Shown here: in pieces, positions 17,051 to 26,440 of the stretch
Position numbering within the stretch: position 1 is the first letter of the stretch
Layout: every line of letters begins with the position of its first letter
NCBI RefSeq assembly: GCF_012349115.1
Contig: NZ_PQIG01000079.1
Location: 29,851 to 93,850, forward strand
Direction of reading: 5' to 3'
Source of the DNA: Rhizobium ruizarguesonis
GTDB taxonomy: Bacteria > Pseudomonadota > Alphaproteobacteria > Rhizobiales > Rhizobiaceae
DNA length: 64,000 bases
Position numbers and translations under genes: made by a program
The notes under the pieces: model-generated
The model's database searches: none
What the model was told of the DNA's origin: nothing
What the model saw: only the letters and a program-made list of their open reading frames with translations

Positions 17051-17938
17051 TCACTCTTCACTCTCGCTTCTGCCGAAGGCCCAGTCCATGTAGAGTTCCA
17101 GCGCCTTGCGGGTGACTGGGCCTTCCTGGAGGTCGCGGCCGTCGAGACGGATGACGCCGACGACTTTGGAATAGTTGCCGGTGGTGAAGATCTCGTCGGC
17201 TTGCATGAAATCCTCGACGGAGAGCGTTGCTTCATGCACGTCGAAACCGGCCTTGCGCAGCAGGCCGATGACGCGGGAACGCGTAATGCCGGCGAGGAAG
17301 GTGCGGTTGGCGGCCGGTGTCAACACCACGCCGTCCCTGACCATGAAGACGTTCGAAGAGGCGGTCTCGACGACGTTGCCGTTCAGGTCGCGCACCAGTG
17401 CATTGTCAAAACCGCGGCTGCGCGCTTCGGCGATCATGCGGCCGCTGTTTGGATAGAGCGAGCCGGTCTTCGCCTCGGTCATCGCCGTTTCCGGCGACGG
17501 GCGGCGATAGGGTGAGACGGTGAGGCTGGTGCCGCCATGGCCGCCCATCGGCGCCTCGAACAGGCAGAGCGCGAAGCGGGTCGAGTCCCCATCGACGGAG
17601 ACGACGCTGCCCGGCGAACCATGTTCGCCCCAATACATCGGCTTGATGTAGATCGGTGTCGCGCCATCGAATTTTGCGACGCCTTCCCAGGCAAGTGCCA
17701 CAATCTCCTCGGCTGTTTTCACCGGCTTCAGGCCCATGGCGAGCGCCGAGCGGTTGATGCGCTGGCAGTGCAGGTCAAGATCCGGCGCGATGCCGTCGAA
17801 CCAGCGAGCACCGTCGAAGACCGTGGAGCCGAGCCACATGGCATGCGAGGTCGGCCCGATCAGCGGCGGATTGCCGGGGAGCCATTCCCCGTCGACATGT
17901 GTCCAGGTGGTTGAACGGGGTGTTGTATCGACGGCCAT
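17051..17938 (-). CDS. ilvE: Branched-chain amino-acid aminotransferase, fold type IV
   Basis: A 295-residue PLP enzyme of the class IV aminotransferases. The PLP lysine is K157 in EAKTGSLYPNSGRMIAEA. FDGARWFDG near the N terminus, IYIKPMYWGEHG, DLNGNVVETASSNVFMV, FLAGITRSRVIGLL and EIFTTGNYSKVVGV are the usual blocks. It should interconvert branched-chain amino acids and their 2-oxo acids, though D-amino-acid aminotransferases and aminodeoxychorismate lyase share the fold. The YSKVVGV ending departs from the common TGTAAEV motif, which hints at a paralogue with different substrate preference. It is transcribed alone. Confidence 0.85.
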   Translation of the reverse strand: MAVDTTPRSTTWTHVDGEWLPGNPPLIGPTSHAMWLGSTVFDGARWFDGIAPDLDLHCQRINRSALAMGLKPVKTAEEIVALAWEGVAKFDGATPIYIKPMYWGEHGSPGSVVSVDGDSTRFALCLFEAPMGGHGGTSLTVSPYRRPSPETAMTEAKTGSLYPNSGRMIAEARSRGFDNALVRDLNGNVVETASSNVFMVRDGVVLTPAANRTFLAGITRSRVIGLLRKAGFDVHEATLSVEDFMQADEIFTTGNYSKVVGVIRLDGRDLQEGPVTRKALELYMDWAFGRSESEE

Positions 17939-18287
17939 GATGGTTTCCTCCTGAAGCCGGAGAAGGAAAAGCCGCCACGGCTAGCCGGGTCAAGGACAAA
18001 TCGGGGCAGGAAACGCGGAAGCAAGAAAATGCCGGAAGCGGGTGCGAAGCCGCAATATTCGTGCGCAGTCACACGGGCCTCAGCGATGGGTGCATCAGCA
18101 AAAATGATGGAATGGAAGGTTGGAATGGCTACTTGTCGCATGCGATGATGGGTGGAACCGCCGCTTAAGAGCGTCGCATCGACTTTTATCCATGCCACGC
18201 TCTTAAGCTCTTTTTTATGCATGTCATTATCCCGGAACCGCTGCACACTTCCGGGCGACATGCATTCGGCAGCAAGGGAAGACGCCG
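17939..18287. repeat. Spacer with two structured repeats upstream of the alcohol dehydrogenase gene
   Basis: Two structures are seen. A perfect 11-bp inverted repeat, CTTAAGAGCGT at 18164-18174 and ACGCTCTTAAG at 18197-18207, is followed by CTCTTTTTT and looks like a terminator on the plus strand, although no plus-strand gene precedes it. Next, 18213-18263 contains ATGCATGTCATTATCCC with the facing arm CCGGGCGACATGCA, a common rhizobial intergenic palindrome. No coding sequence is apparent in the other 200 bases. Confidence 0.65.
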
Positions 18288-19331
18288 ATGAAAGCCATGT
18301 TTTACGAAGCCTTCGAACAGGCGCCCGAAATCCGCACCGTTGCCGATCCGACAGCGACAGAGGACGGTGTCGTCATATCCGTTGGGGCCAGCGGGCTCTG
18401 CCGCAGCGACTGGCACGGCTGGATGGGGCACGACCCGGATATCCGGCTGCCGCATGTGCCGGGACATGAGCTTGCCGGGAGGATCGTCGCCACCGGCCGC
18501 GGTGTCATGCGTTTCAAGGTGGGCGACCGGGTGACTGTGCCCTTCGTTTCCGGCTGCGGCCATTGCGGAGAGTGCCATTCCGGCAACCAGCAGGTCTGCC
18601 CGAACCAGTTCCAGCCGGGCTTCACCCATTGGGGGTCGTTTGCCGAATATGTGGCGATCGATTATGCCGACACCAATCTGGTGCACCTGCCCGATACGAT
18701 CGACGATGCGACGGCGGCAAGCCTCGGCTGCCGCTTCGCCACCTCGTTTCGCGCCGTCGCCGACCAGGCGCGCACCAGGCCCGGCGAATGGATCGCCGTG
18801 CATGGCTGCGGCGGTGTCGGGCTGTCGGCGATCATGATCGCCACGGCGCTCGGAGCGAATGCGATCGGCATAGACATTTCCGAGGAGAAACTTGCCTTTG
18901 CACGGGAGTGCGGGGCGGTGGCGACGGTCAATGCATCCGGCGTCGCCGACGTGGCGGAGGCGGTGCGCGAAATCACCAAGGGCGGCGCGCATGTCTCGAT
19001 CGACGCGCTCGGCCATCCCGTCACCTGCTTCAACTCGATAAAGAACCTGCGCCGGCGCGGGCGGCATGTTCAGGTGGGGTTGATGCTCGGCGAGCATGCG
19101 GCGCCGCAAATCCCGATGGCACAGGTGATCGGCCACGAGCTGGAAATCTACGGCAGCCACGGCATGCAGGCCTGGCGATACGACGCCATGCTGTCGATGG
19201 TTTCGGCCGGAAAGATCGCGCCGCAGAAGCTGATCGGACGCCGCATCAGCCTCGAGGAGGCCATCCCGGCGCTGATGGCGCTGGATAAGGCGGAGGCGAC
19301 GGGGATCAGCGTGATTACCCGGTTTTCGTGA
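18288..19331 (+). CDS. Zinc-dependent alcohol dehydrogenase family protein
   Basis: A 347-residue medium-chain dehydrogenase. The catalytic zinc ligands are C38 in SGLCRSDWHGW and H60-E61 in PGHELAGRI. The structural zinc cluster of four cysteines is present in SGCGHCGECHSGNQQVCPN. The Rossmann motif is VHGCGGVGLSAIMIA at about 170-184, and the residue after the second strand (GIDISEEKL) is acidic, favouring NAD over NADP. It oxidises an alcohol or polyol of unknown identity. GGAAG precedes the ATG. It is convergent with the isomerase gene at 19644. Confidence 0.9.
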   Translation: MKAMFYEAFEQAPEIRTVADPTATEDGVVISVGASGLCRSDWHGWMGHDPDIRLPHVPGHELAGRIVATGRGVMRFKVGDRVTVPFVSGCGHCGECHSGNQQVCPNQFQPGFTHWGSFAEYVAIDYADTNLVHLPDTIDDATAASLGCRFATSFRAVADQARTRPGEWIAVHGCGGVGLSAIMIATALGANAIGIDISEEKLAFARECGAVATVNASGVADVAEAVREITKGGAHVSIDALGHPVTCFNSIKNLRRRGRHVQVGLMLGEHAAPQIPMAQVIGHELEIYGSHGMQAWRYDAMLSMVSAGKIAPQKLIGRRISLEEAIPALMALDKAEATGISVITRFS

Positions 19332-19643
19332 GGGAGCTTCGCCCTCCCCTCGAGTGGCGAGCAAAGGTGGGAGAGCAAGCGGGTTTCGTCCGATATTGTC
19401 TTGCTCCGGCTGAAAAGAAAGGGACCGAGACATTGCCACGATTCCGCTTCTCCCCAGCGGGGAGAAGATGCCGGCAGGCAGATGAGGGGGTGAGCGACGG
19501 CAGGAGCGAATGCGCTGAGCGAGAGCGAAGAGCAATAATGAATGACGTGCCGTGTGGCCCCCTCATCCGACCCTTCGGGCCACCTTCTCCCCGCTGGGGA
19601 GAAGAGGGAGCAAGCCGCGACCTTAGCAGGCGGGCAACAGACG
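19332..19643. repeat. Two facing CTTCTCCCC hairpin repeats between convergent genes
   Basis: Copies 4 (about 19441-19490) and 5 (about 19557-19605) of the dispersed family face each other, as the 1754 and 1940 copies do. Both pairs lie between convergent genes, which favours a role in transcript ends. No gene is seen in the 312 bases. Confidence 0.7.
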
Positions 19644-20462
19644 CTATTCAGCCACGCCGATCGAGGCGAGAAAAGCTGATGAAGCCGGGATCTTTGACTT
19701 GTCCTTGATCTCGATGATGAGGCGCGGGTTGCTTTCGAGCTTGGCAAGGGCTGCGAAGACGGCATGCCAGCGGATCGTGCCTTCGCCGAGGCTCCAGTGG
19801 CGGTCGGCATATCCGTCGGCATCCTGCAGGTGGACATGCTGAAGGCGATTGCCGGCGGCCTTGACGTAATAATCGACCGGCGGCGCACCGGTATAGCCAT
19901 GGGCATAATGGGCGTGGCCGGTATCGATCGAGACGGCGACGGCGGGCGAATTGAAGCTTTCGGCAAGCGCCACGCGAATATGCGGATCCTTGTCCTCGAT
20001 GTTCTCGATGACCATGGTGCAGCCGATATCCTCGGCGCGCCTGACGGCGTCGCGCAGGGTCATGTGCGTGCGCTCGGCCAAAGCTTCGCGGGCGCCGGCA
20101 TTGTCGTCGAGATTGTTGTAGGACCAGGACGTATAAGGGCTGTGGATGACCATATGGGTCGCGCCGATGGCGGCGCAGACATCGAGGCCCTGCAGCAGGC
20201 GCCGGGTGACGATGGCGCGGATATCGGGATCTTCCGAGGCGATGGTGAAGCCCCAGAACGGGCCGTGAATGCCGAGGCGGCCGCCATGACCGTCGAGAAT
20301 ACGCCTGGCGCGGGCGGCAAGCGGCGCCCAGTCGCCGTTGAGAATCTCGGCATCGACGAAGCTCTGCAATTCGAGATCGCGGGACTTTTCGAAGAGCCAA
20401 TCACGGTGAAGTTCGACTTCATCGAGCGTCATGGCTGCGCCGACGACGGGAAGAGAGGACAT
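19644..20462 (-). CDS. Sugar phosphate isomerase/epimerase family protein (TIM barrel)
   Basis: A 272-residue protein of the AP-endonuclease-2 / xylose-isomerase-like TIM-barrel family. Metal-site blocks are seen as MVIHSPYTSW, TMVIENIEDKDP (glutamate), VSIDTGHAHYAHG (aspartate and histidines), LQHVHLQDADGYADRHWSLGEGTIRW (histidine, aspartate) and RLIIEIKDKS (final glutamate). These would hold a divalent metal and isomerise or epimerise a sugar-like substrate. Nothing nearby identifies the substrate. A tandem 13-bp repeat lies 12 bp before the start codon. Confidence 0.8.
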   Translation of the reverse strand: MSSLPVVGAAMTLDEVELHRDWLFEKSRDLELQSFVDAEILNGDWAPLAARARRILDGHGGRLGIHGPFWGFTIASEDPDIRAIVTRRLLQGLDVCAAIGATHMVIHSPYTSWSYNNLDDNAGAREALAERTHMTLRDAVRRAEDIGCTMVIENIEDKDPHIRVALAESFNSPAVAVSIDTGHAHYAHGYTGAPPVDYYVKAAGNRLQHVHLQDADGYADRHWSLGEGTIRWHAVFAALAKLESNPRLIIEIKDKSKIPASSAFLASIGVAE

Positions 20463-20473
20463 GGATGCGCTCC

Positions 20474-20499
20474 ATCAATGTGAATGATCAATGTGAATG
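20474..20499. repeat. Tandem 13-bp repeat ATCAATGTGAATG x2
   Basis: Two exact head-to-tail copies (20474-20486, 20487-20499) lie in the leader of the isomerase gene. It may be a slippage product or a direct-repeat binding site. Confidence 0.6.
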
Positions 20500-20906
20500 C
20501 CGGGACGGCGTGGAAGGACGGCCCCAGGGAAGGCCAAGAACAGCCGCCGCGTTCTATGCACCCCTTCTGTGTCGGCGGTATTACAGGCGCAGAACCTTTC
20601 GCAACCCTCGGGCCTCAGTCATTTCCGCATAGCTGATGTGGCATTGGCGGGCCTTGCGGAAACGCCCCGAAGTACCGATATCGGCCCCGACAGTCTCGTG
20701 ACGCAATGGCGCGCGAGCGGCTCTGAACCCCTGGCAACGGAGCCGTTTGTTCAGCGCTTCGGCTGATATAGCGCGGTTCTTTGAAAGCGCTCGGCGATGT
20801 TACCCTCAACAACAGGGCGGGTTGTCAAAGGCGTCGCAAAGGTCTAACGGCTGCGCCCGCAAGAAAAAGCCCATAAGAAGAAGCCCTGTAAGAAAAAGAA
20901 AGAGAC
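20500..20906. other. Gene-poor spacer before the cupin gene
   Basis: I find no convincing gene. From about 20857 the sequence is rich in AAGAAAAAG triplets, which could be the end of a decayed lysine-rich reading frame or a purine-rich leader for the cupin gene. This spacer is where the ordinary-looking left part gives way to the accessory-looking middle. Confidence 0.4.
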
Positions 20907-21374
20907 ATGATGTCCAACTCATTTGTGAAAATGCCTGCGAGCGATGAGGCAAAGCGGTTTTTCGTCCTCGGTGACCGGGTCGAGCGGCGGCTTAGAATCA
21001 GCGGAGCCTGGCTCAATATCTTCGACGTCACCGTGCCATCAGGCAGCCGGACGCCGAAACATGCGCATGCGAGCCCTGAAGTGTTCCGCATCCTCGAGGG
21101 AAACCTGACGATCTGGCGCCTGAGCGACAGCGGCCCCGAAGAGATCGAGGCCAGCGCCGGCGACATCGTCACCATCCCGCCCTTCATGGTGCACGGCTAT
21201 TCCAACCGCGGAACCGTCCCCGTGGTCTTTTCCGCGGTCGTCGATCGGGACATGGCCGAGTTCATCGAAGCGGAAGGCGCAACCGAGCCGCCGAAGGCCA
21301 GCCCTTCGGCGGACACCATCGCCCGCATGACGGCGGCCGCCAATGCCTACGGGATCACCATTCTCGCGGCCTAG
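20907..21374 (+). CDS. Small cupin-domain protein
   Basis: A 155-residue protein with one cupin beta-barrel at about residues 35-125. The first motif is seen in SRTPKHAHASPEVFRILEG (histidines and glutamate) and the second as DIVTIPPFMVHGYSNRG, whose histidine completes a metal site. Such proteins bind or isomerise small polar compounds or act as oxygenases. The start has a doubled ATG (20907 and 20910). The gene stands alone, convergent with the TetR gene that ends the RND operon. Confidence 0.75.
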   Translation: MMSNSFVKMPASDEAKRFFVLGDRVERRLRISGAWLNIFDVTVPSGSRTPKHAHASPEVFRILEGNLTIWRLSDSGPEEIEASAGDIVTIPPFMVHGYSNRGTVPVVFSAVVDRDMAEFIEAEGATEPPKASPSADTIARMTAAANAYGITILAA

Positions 21375-21392
21375 CGGCCGCATCCGGTGGCG

Positions 21393-22031
21393 TCATTCCG
21401 CGGCCATGCTCTCCTCGCCCGGGGAGCTTGGCCGGAGAGCTGCAACTGCGAAGGAAGCGAGTTCATGAGGTGACAGCTCATTGTGGTTCACAGGCACGGC
21501 GCCAATAATTCTGGGGTCCCATAAGGAGATGATGGATGCGCAAAAGCAGGCAGCGGCCGTGTCAACATTCCTCGGAGCAAACTCTTCAGTCGCGATGCCG
21601 GTAGCAACGAGCTCTCCCACATACGCTTGAAGTCGCTTCAGGTGGTCTCTGAATGATGGCCAATTGCCTTCTGCGGCGAGAACAATGAGGTCGAACATCT
21701 GGCTATCGCCGTGACGTGCTCGCAGCATCAAGCGGTGTTGTCCGAGCGCGGTTTCTTTCAGGCGGCTCGCCGCACTGGTGAGCTCGCCGCCAGCAGACGG
21801 GGTGAAGCAGAGGTCAGTTTCGAAGAAATTCCCGGCAATGGCATCCCAAATCGCCGCCTTGGAGGGGAAGATTTTGTACACACTGGCCGGCGACTTCCCC
21901 AGTAGTCGAGCGATGTCGACGACGTTTGTTTTCGAGAGCCCGTACAGCCGGCACGCTGCCGTGCCGGCTTCGATGATCGAGGAGCAATAGCCAGTCTGCG
22001 GCTGGTTTTTTACAGTCGTGCCAATTTCCAT
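21393..22031 (-). CDS. TetR family regulator at the end of the RND operon
   Basis: A 212-residue TetR protein. The helix-turn-helix is at about residues 20-66: SIIEAGTAACRLYGLSKTNVV then ARLLGKSPASVYKIFPSKAAIWDAIAGNF. The C-terminal domain resembles the AcrR/TetR_C type with DLIVLAAEGNWPSFRDHLKRL. It lies 67 bp after the lipoprotein hydrolase on the same strand, so it is probably the fifth gene of the efflux operon and would be made together with the pump, giving feedback. It differs from the TetR proteins at 39651 and 55823, which sit beside the shared control element. Confidence 0.85.
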   Translation of the reverse strand: MEIGTTVKNQPQTGYCSSIIEAGTAACRLYGLSKTNVVDIARLLGKSPASVYKIFPSKAAIWDAIAGNFFETDLCFTPSAGGELTSAASRLKETALGQHRLMLRARHGDSQMFDLIVLAAEGNWPSFRDHLKRLQAYVGELVATGIATEEFAPRNVDTAAACFCASIISLWDPRIIGAVPVNHNELSPHELASFAVAALRPSSPGEESMAAE

Positions 22032-22098
22032 TTGCCAATCCTATCTAGTCCGCATGCTGGGCGGGTCTCAGACAGCGTCTGATCGAGGCGGCTGACGA

Positions 22099-23388
22099 TC
22101 AGTACGCGATCTGGCCATCCACCATCTTTCCCCCATTCGAGGAGAGCTCTCGCTTCAGGATTTCTCGCGCCTCCGGGCTGATGACCGCGACTGGAGCCGC
22201 AACGGCTACGCGCGCTGCCGAGCCGGCGAAATTGGCCGCTGTCATCCCGATCTGATCGGCAACGCTCGCCTTTCCGCCCTCGAGGCTCTGCCCTGCCAGC
22301 CGCCGCCCGAGCAGGCGCACGATCTCAGGACTGTCTGCGAAGGCATTGTGGCCGAGCGGATCGTTCGTCGCGATGGCGCTCGTGTCGATAACGGAAACGC
22401 CGAGTTCGTCGAGAAGAGGCGCATAAGGTCTGAGATCGGACCCGCCGACGCGGTTGACGCCACCCGATAGCCAGCTCGACATCGCCAGCGCCTTGTCGCG
22501 TGTCGATGTCAAAATCACAAAGTGCGGCCGCTTCGGCCCCATCTCGGTGAACTGGCGACGGAACACGTCGATGTCGATGTCCGGCGATGCGAGAACGACG
22601 TTCTTCACCTTCGTCGGGATTGATTTCTCGCGCATGGCGACGCCGCGTAACGCCTCGGCCGCAAGCCAGCCGCCCATGGAATGGGCGAGGATCGTCACAT
22701 CGGAGACGTCGGGACTTTTCACAGCCTGGAGGATCAGATCCTCCAGAGCCCGACGCGAATAGTTGGCGCTCTCCTTGTCGTAGAGGTAATCGAAGACACG
22801 GCCCCTTGACGGCCAGGTGAAGAGGATCGGCGCGGCGTCGGTTCCCGAGTCATGGACGATCTGCGCGAAGCGGAAGACAGCGTCGGCGTAGGTGTTGTTG
22901 AAGCCATGCACGAAAATGATGACCTGATGCTTCGTGTTTCGATTCTTCCGGTACCAGTCGAACGCCTGGCCCTCGGATTGCACCTTAGCAACCTGCGTGA
23001 CTGCAAACTCCTTTTGCGGGTTGGGCGGCATGCGGGACGGCCACTGCACCTCCCCGATCTTGCGGTCCCGATCGGGCGGGATGGATACGTCGACGCTGTT
23101 AAGGGAAATCGCCGTCCCGCGGTCGCCGGAAAAGAGTTTGCCGGGATCCTCCGAAGGCTTGCGTGTTGTGGCGACGAGCATGGTGACCCGGCTCGTGCCG
23201 GCCGGGGCCACGGCGAGAGGCTGCAGAACATCCTGCACCCGGTTGGCGCAACCCGATGCAACGAGTGACAGGGCCACAAGGACCGGGACGGCGCGGCCCA
23301 CGCGGGCAGCGATCGCCTTGACGAACCCAAATCCAAAGCCGGTGAGACCCTGGGCAATGTGCCCAGGGAGTGAGAGGGATGTGGTCAT
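22099..23388 (-). CDS. Lipoprotein alpha/beta hydrolase (DUF900-type)
   Basis: A 429-residue protein. A signal peptide ends in the lipobox VASGC (around residue 47), so it is likely a lipoprotein. The hydrolase fold follows: VIIFVHGFNNTYADAVFRFAQI (oxyanion region), LFTWPSRGRVFDY, the nucleophile elbow ILAHSMGGWLAAEAL with its serine, and DIDIDVFRRQF. These match the DUF900 esterase-like family. Its gene starts 1 bp after the RND pump stop, so it is translated with the efflux system. A periplasmic esterase acting on the exported compound or on lipids is an inference. Confidence 0.8.
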   Translation of the reverse strand: MTTSLSLPGHIAQGLTGFGFGFVKAIAARVGRAVPVLVALSLVASGCANRVQDVLQPLAVAPAGTSRVTMLVATTRKPSEDPGKLFSGDRGTAISLNSVDVSIPPDRDRKIGEVQWPSRMPPNPQKEFAVTQVAKVQSEGQAFDWYRKNRNTKHQVIIFVHGFNNTYADAVFRFAQIVHDSGTDAAPILFTWPSRGRVFDYLYDKESANYSRRALEDLILQAVKSPDVSDVTILAHSMGGWLAAEALRGVAMREKSIPTKVKNVVLASPDIDIDVFRRQFTEMGPKRPHFVILTSTRDKALAMSSWLSGGVNRVGGSDLRPYAPLLDELGVSVIDTSAIATNDPLGHNAFADSPEIVRLLGRRLAGQSLEGGKASVADQIGMTAANFAGSAARVAVAAPVAVISPEAREILKRELSSNGGKMVDGQIAY

Positions 23389-23389
23389 C

Positions 23390-26300
23390 TCAGTGCTGCT
23401 CGACTTCGCGAGGAATCCGGAACCAGGCGATGTAGAGCGCCGGCAAGAAGAGAAGTGTCAGCGCCGTTCCGACGACGATCCCACCCATCATCGCGTAAGC
23501 CATCGGACCCCAGAAAATCTCATGCGAGATCGGGATCAGGGCCAGCGTCGCCGCCGCGGCAGTAAGCATGATCGGTCGCATGCGGTGTTCGGTCGCCTCC
23601 ACCACCGCCTTCCATGCCGACATTCCCTCTGCACGCAGCTCCTCGATCTGCACGATCAGGATCACGGAGTTGCGGATGAGGATTCCGACCAGCGCGAGCA
23701 CGCCCAGCAGTGCGACGAACCCGAGCGGCGAGTTGCTGGCGAGCAGCGCCACGACGACGCCGATGAGCGCCAGCGGAGCCACCGAGAAGACCAGGAATAG
23801 CCTGTGGAAGCTCTGAAGCTGGATCATCAAGAGCGTCGCCATGATGACGAACATAGCCGGCGCCACCTTCGCAATCGGACCTTGCGACTTGGCGCTTTCC
23901 TCGACCGCGCCGCCGATCTTGACCGAATACCCGGCCGGTAGTGTCTTTTCAAATGCCGAAACCTTGTCGGAGAGCGCCTTCACGACGGTCGCCGGCTGCG
24001 TCGCATCGCCGATTCCGGCCTTGATCGTGATGGTCGGAATTCTGTCACGCCGCCAGATTGTCGGCTGTTCGAGCTCGTAGTGAAAGGTTGCGACCGATGA
24101 CAGCGGGACGGATTGACCGCTGCTGCTCTGCAGTTGCAGGTCAAGCAGGGTGTCGATCGAGCCGCGCTCCTTTTCCGCGGCACGCCCGATGACGTCGACC
24201 AGATAGATGTCGTCGCGGACCTGCGTCACGGCATTCCCCTGTACGACGGTGTTGAGCGCCATCGCGATGTCCTGGGACGAGACGCCAAGCTGTCGGGCCT
24301 TGTCCTGCAGCACGTCGATTTTCACGACGCGGGCCGGTTCGTTCCAATTGAAGGCAAGGTTCCTGAGGGATGGATGGGCGCCGACGATCGAGCCCAGCTT
24401 CTGTGCCAGCTCGCGCACCGTCTGCAGATTTTCGCCGGACACGCGGTACTGGATCGGCTTGCCAACCGGAGGGCCGATGTCCAGAAGCTTCACGTAGGCG
24501 TCCGTTCCCGGAAACGTCTTCCGAAGGTAGGTCTCCATCTGCTGCTTCAGCTTGTCCCTGACATCGAGTCCTTTGGTGACAATGACCGTCTGGCCGAAGG
24601 AAACGTCGGCCGGCTGCACGTCGAAGGAAAGAACGAAGCGCGGCGCACCCCTCCCGACATATGTCGACCAATGCTCGACGCCAGGATTGCCGGCCAGCAT
24701 CTCACGCTCGAACTGGCCCATCTGGCGGCTCGTTTCGGCGATGGAGCTGTTCTGTGGCAGGTTCCAGTCGACGATCAGTTCCGGGCGATCGGAGCTCGGG
24801 AAGAACTGTTGCTGCACCATCGACAGGCCGGCGATCGATCCCGCGAAGAGAAGGACCGTTGCGACGATCGTCATCCAGCGCCAGCGCAGGCAGAATTGCA
24901 GAAGGCTGGAAAAAACTTTGGCAAACCGACCCTTGTGCTCGGCGTGCTTCTTCATCGTCTTCGGTAGAATGGTCACGCCGATCAGCGGCGTGAACACGAC
25001 GGCGACCACCCACGACACGACGAGTGAAACCGCGATGACGACGAACAGGGTGAAGGTGAACTCGCCCGCGTTGCTCTTGTTGAAAGCGACGGGGATGAAG
25101 CCCGCGACCGTAACCAGGGTGCCGGTCAACATAGGAAACGCCGTCGATGTGTATACGTAGGTGGCGGCCTTCGTGAGATTGTCGCCCGCTTCCAGCCGTG
25201 CAACCATCATCTCGACGGCGATCATGGCGTCGTCGACGAGGAGGCCGAGCGCGATGATCAGCGCTCCAAGCGAGATGCGCTGCAGCGATATGCCGGTGTA
25301 GAACATGACCATGAAGGTTATGGCGAGAACGAGCGGGATTGCGATTGCCACCACCAAGCCGGCCCTCATCCCCAGACTGATGAAGCTGATTGCGAGCACG
25401 ATTGCGACCGCCTCGAACAGGGCTTTCGTGAAGCCGCCGACTGCCTCTTCAACCACTTTCGGCTGATCCGAGACCTGTTCGACGGCGACACCGACCGGCA
25501 GATCCTGAATGATCCGGGTCATCGTCTTTTCGAGCGCTTCGCCGAAGGCAAGCACATTGCCGCCGGTCTTCATGCCGATCGCCAGTCCAATCGCCGGCTT
25601 TCCATTGAAGCGGAAGAGCGACGTCGGCGGGTCGACGTAACCACGGGTGATCGTTGCGACGTCGGTCAGCGGGAAGAACCGGTCGTTTACCCGAAGGTTG
25701 ATCCCGCGCAAGGTGTCTTCGGAAATAAAGCGCCCGCCGACCCGCAAAGCGACCCGCTCCGGCCCCGTTTCGACAAAGCCGGACTGGGTGACTGCGTTCT
25801 GCGCCTGGAGCGTGGCAATGATGGCGGAACGGTCGATGCCGAGGGCGGCGATCTTGCGGGTGGAGAACTCGAGGTAGATCACCTCGTCCTGTGCGCCGAC
25901 GATGTCGACCTTGCCGACGTCGGGGATGTTGAGGATCTGCGTTCGGGCACCCTCTGCGAAATCGCGCAGTTCTCTCTGACTGAGGTCGTCTGCCGTGAAG
26001 GCAAAGATATTGCCATAGACGTCGCCGAACTGGTCATCGAAGAAGGGGCCGACCACGCCTTGGGGGAATTCGTGCTTGATGTCGTCAATCAAGTTGCGGA
26101 CGCGCGACCAGGTGGGCTTTACGTCCCGCGCGTTCGTATCCGGCAGCAAATCGACGAAGACGATCGTTTGACCGGCAGTCGTAATGCTGCGGGTATGTTC
26201 CAGTTTGTCGAGTTCCTGGAGCTTCTTTTCGATGCGGTCGGTAACCTGCTGCGTCACCTCCTGGGCAGAAGCGCCCGGCCACTGGGCCTGGATCACCATC

Positions 26301-26440
26301 GTCTTGATCGTAAAGGACGGATCCTCCTCGCGGCCGAGTCCGAGATAGGCAAAGGCGCCCGCCACCGCGAACATGATCATGAAGTACCAGACAAGAGAAC
26401 GATGCTCGAGCGCCCAGTCAGAAAGGTTGAATTTATTCAC
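23390..26440 (-). CDS. RND family efflux permease
   Basis: A 1016-residue RND pump with 12 helices and two large periplasmic loops, the standard size. It opens NKFNLSDWALEHRSLVWYFM and has LGREEDPSFTIKTMVIQAQWPG. The proton-relay helix 4 shows GLLVDDAMIAVEMM with paired aspartates, and helix 10 has GILIRNSVILIVQ, typical of this MexB/AcrB-related but shorter-loop group. It exports drugs or other lipophilic compounds by proton antiport. It overlaps the preceding adaptor gene by 4 bp (ATGA), indicating translational coupling. No outer-membrane factor gene is in the operon. Confidence 0.95.
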   Translation of the reverse strand: MNKFNLSDWALEHRSLVWYFMIMFAVAGAFAYLGLGREEDPSFTIKTMVIQAQWPGASAQEVTQQVTDRIEKKLQELDKLEHTRSITTAGQTIVFVDLLPDTNARDVKPTWSRVRNLIDDIKHEFPQGVVGPFFDDQFGDVYGNIFAFTADDLSQRELRDFAEGARTQILNIPDVGKVDIVGAQDEVIYLEFSTRKIAALGIDRSAIIATLQAQNAVTQSGFVETGPERVALRVGGRFISEDTLRGINLRVNDRFFPLTDVATITRGYVDPPTSLFRFNGKPAIGLAIGMKTGGNVLAFGEALEKTMTRIIQDLPVGVAVEQVSDQPKVVEEAVGGFTKALFEAVAIVLAISFISLGMRAGLVVAIAIPLVLAITFMVMFYTGISLQRISLGALIIALGLLVDDAMIAVEMMVARLEAGDNLTKAATYVYTSTAFPMLTGTLVTVAGFIPVAFNKSNAGEFTFTLFVVIAVSLVVSWVVAVVFTPLIGVTILPKTMKKHAEHKGRFAKVFSSLLQFCLRWRWMTIVATVLLFAGSIAGLSMVQQQFFPSSDRPELIVDWNLPQNSSIAETSRQMGQFEREMLAGNPGVEHWSTYVGRGAPRFVLSFDVQPADVSFGQTVIVTKGLDVRDKLKQQMETYLRKTFPGTDAYVKLLDIGPPVGKPIQYRVSGENLQTVRELAQKLGSIVGAHPSLRNLAFNWNEPARVVKIDVLQDKARQLGVSSQDIAMALNTVVQGNAVTQVRDDIYLVDVIGRAAEKERGSIDTLLDLQLQSSSGQSVPLSSVATFHYELEQPTIWRRDRIPTITIKAGIGDATQPATVVKALSDKVSAFEKTLPAGYSVKIGGAVEESAKSQGPIAKVAPAMFVIMATLLMIQLQSFHRLFLVFSVAPLALIGVVVALLASNSPLGFVALLGVLALVGILIRNSVILIVQIEELRAEGMSAWKAVVEATEHRMRPIMLTAAAATLALIPISHEIFWGPMAYAMMGGIVVGTALTLLFLPALYIAWFRIPREVEQH

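Noticed and set aside
20857..20906. A histone H1-like lysine-rich peptide
   Set aside because: Only about 16 codons of AAG/AAA-rich sequence with no start or conserved partner.
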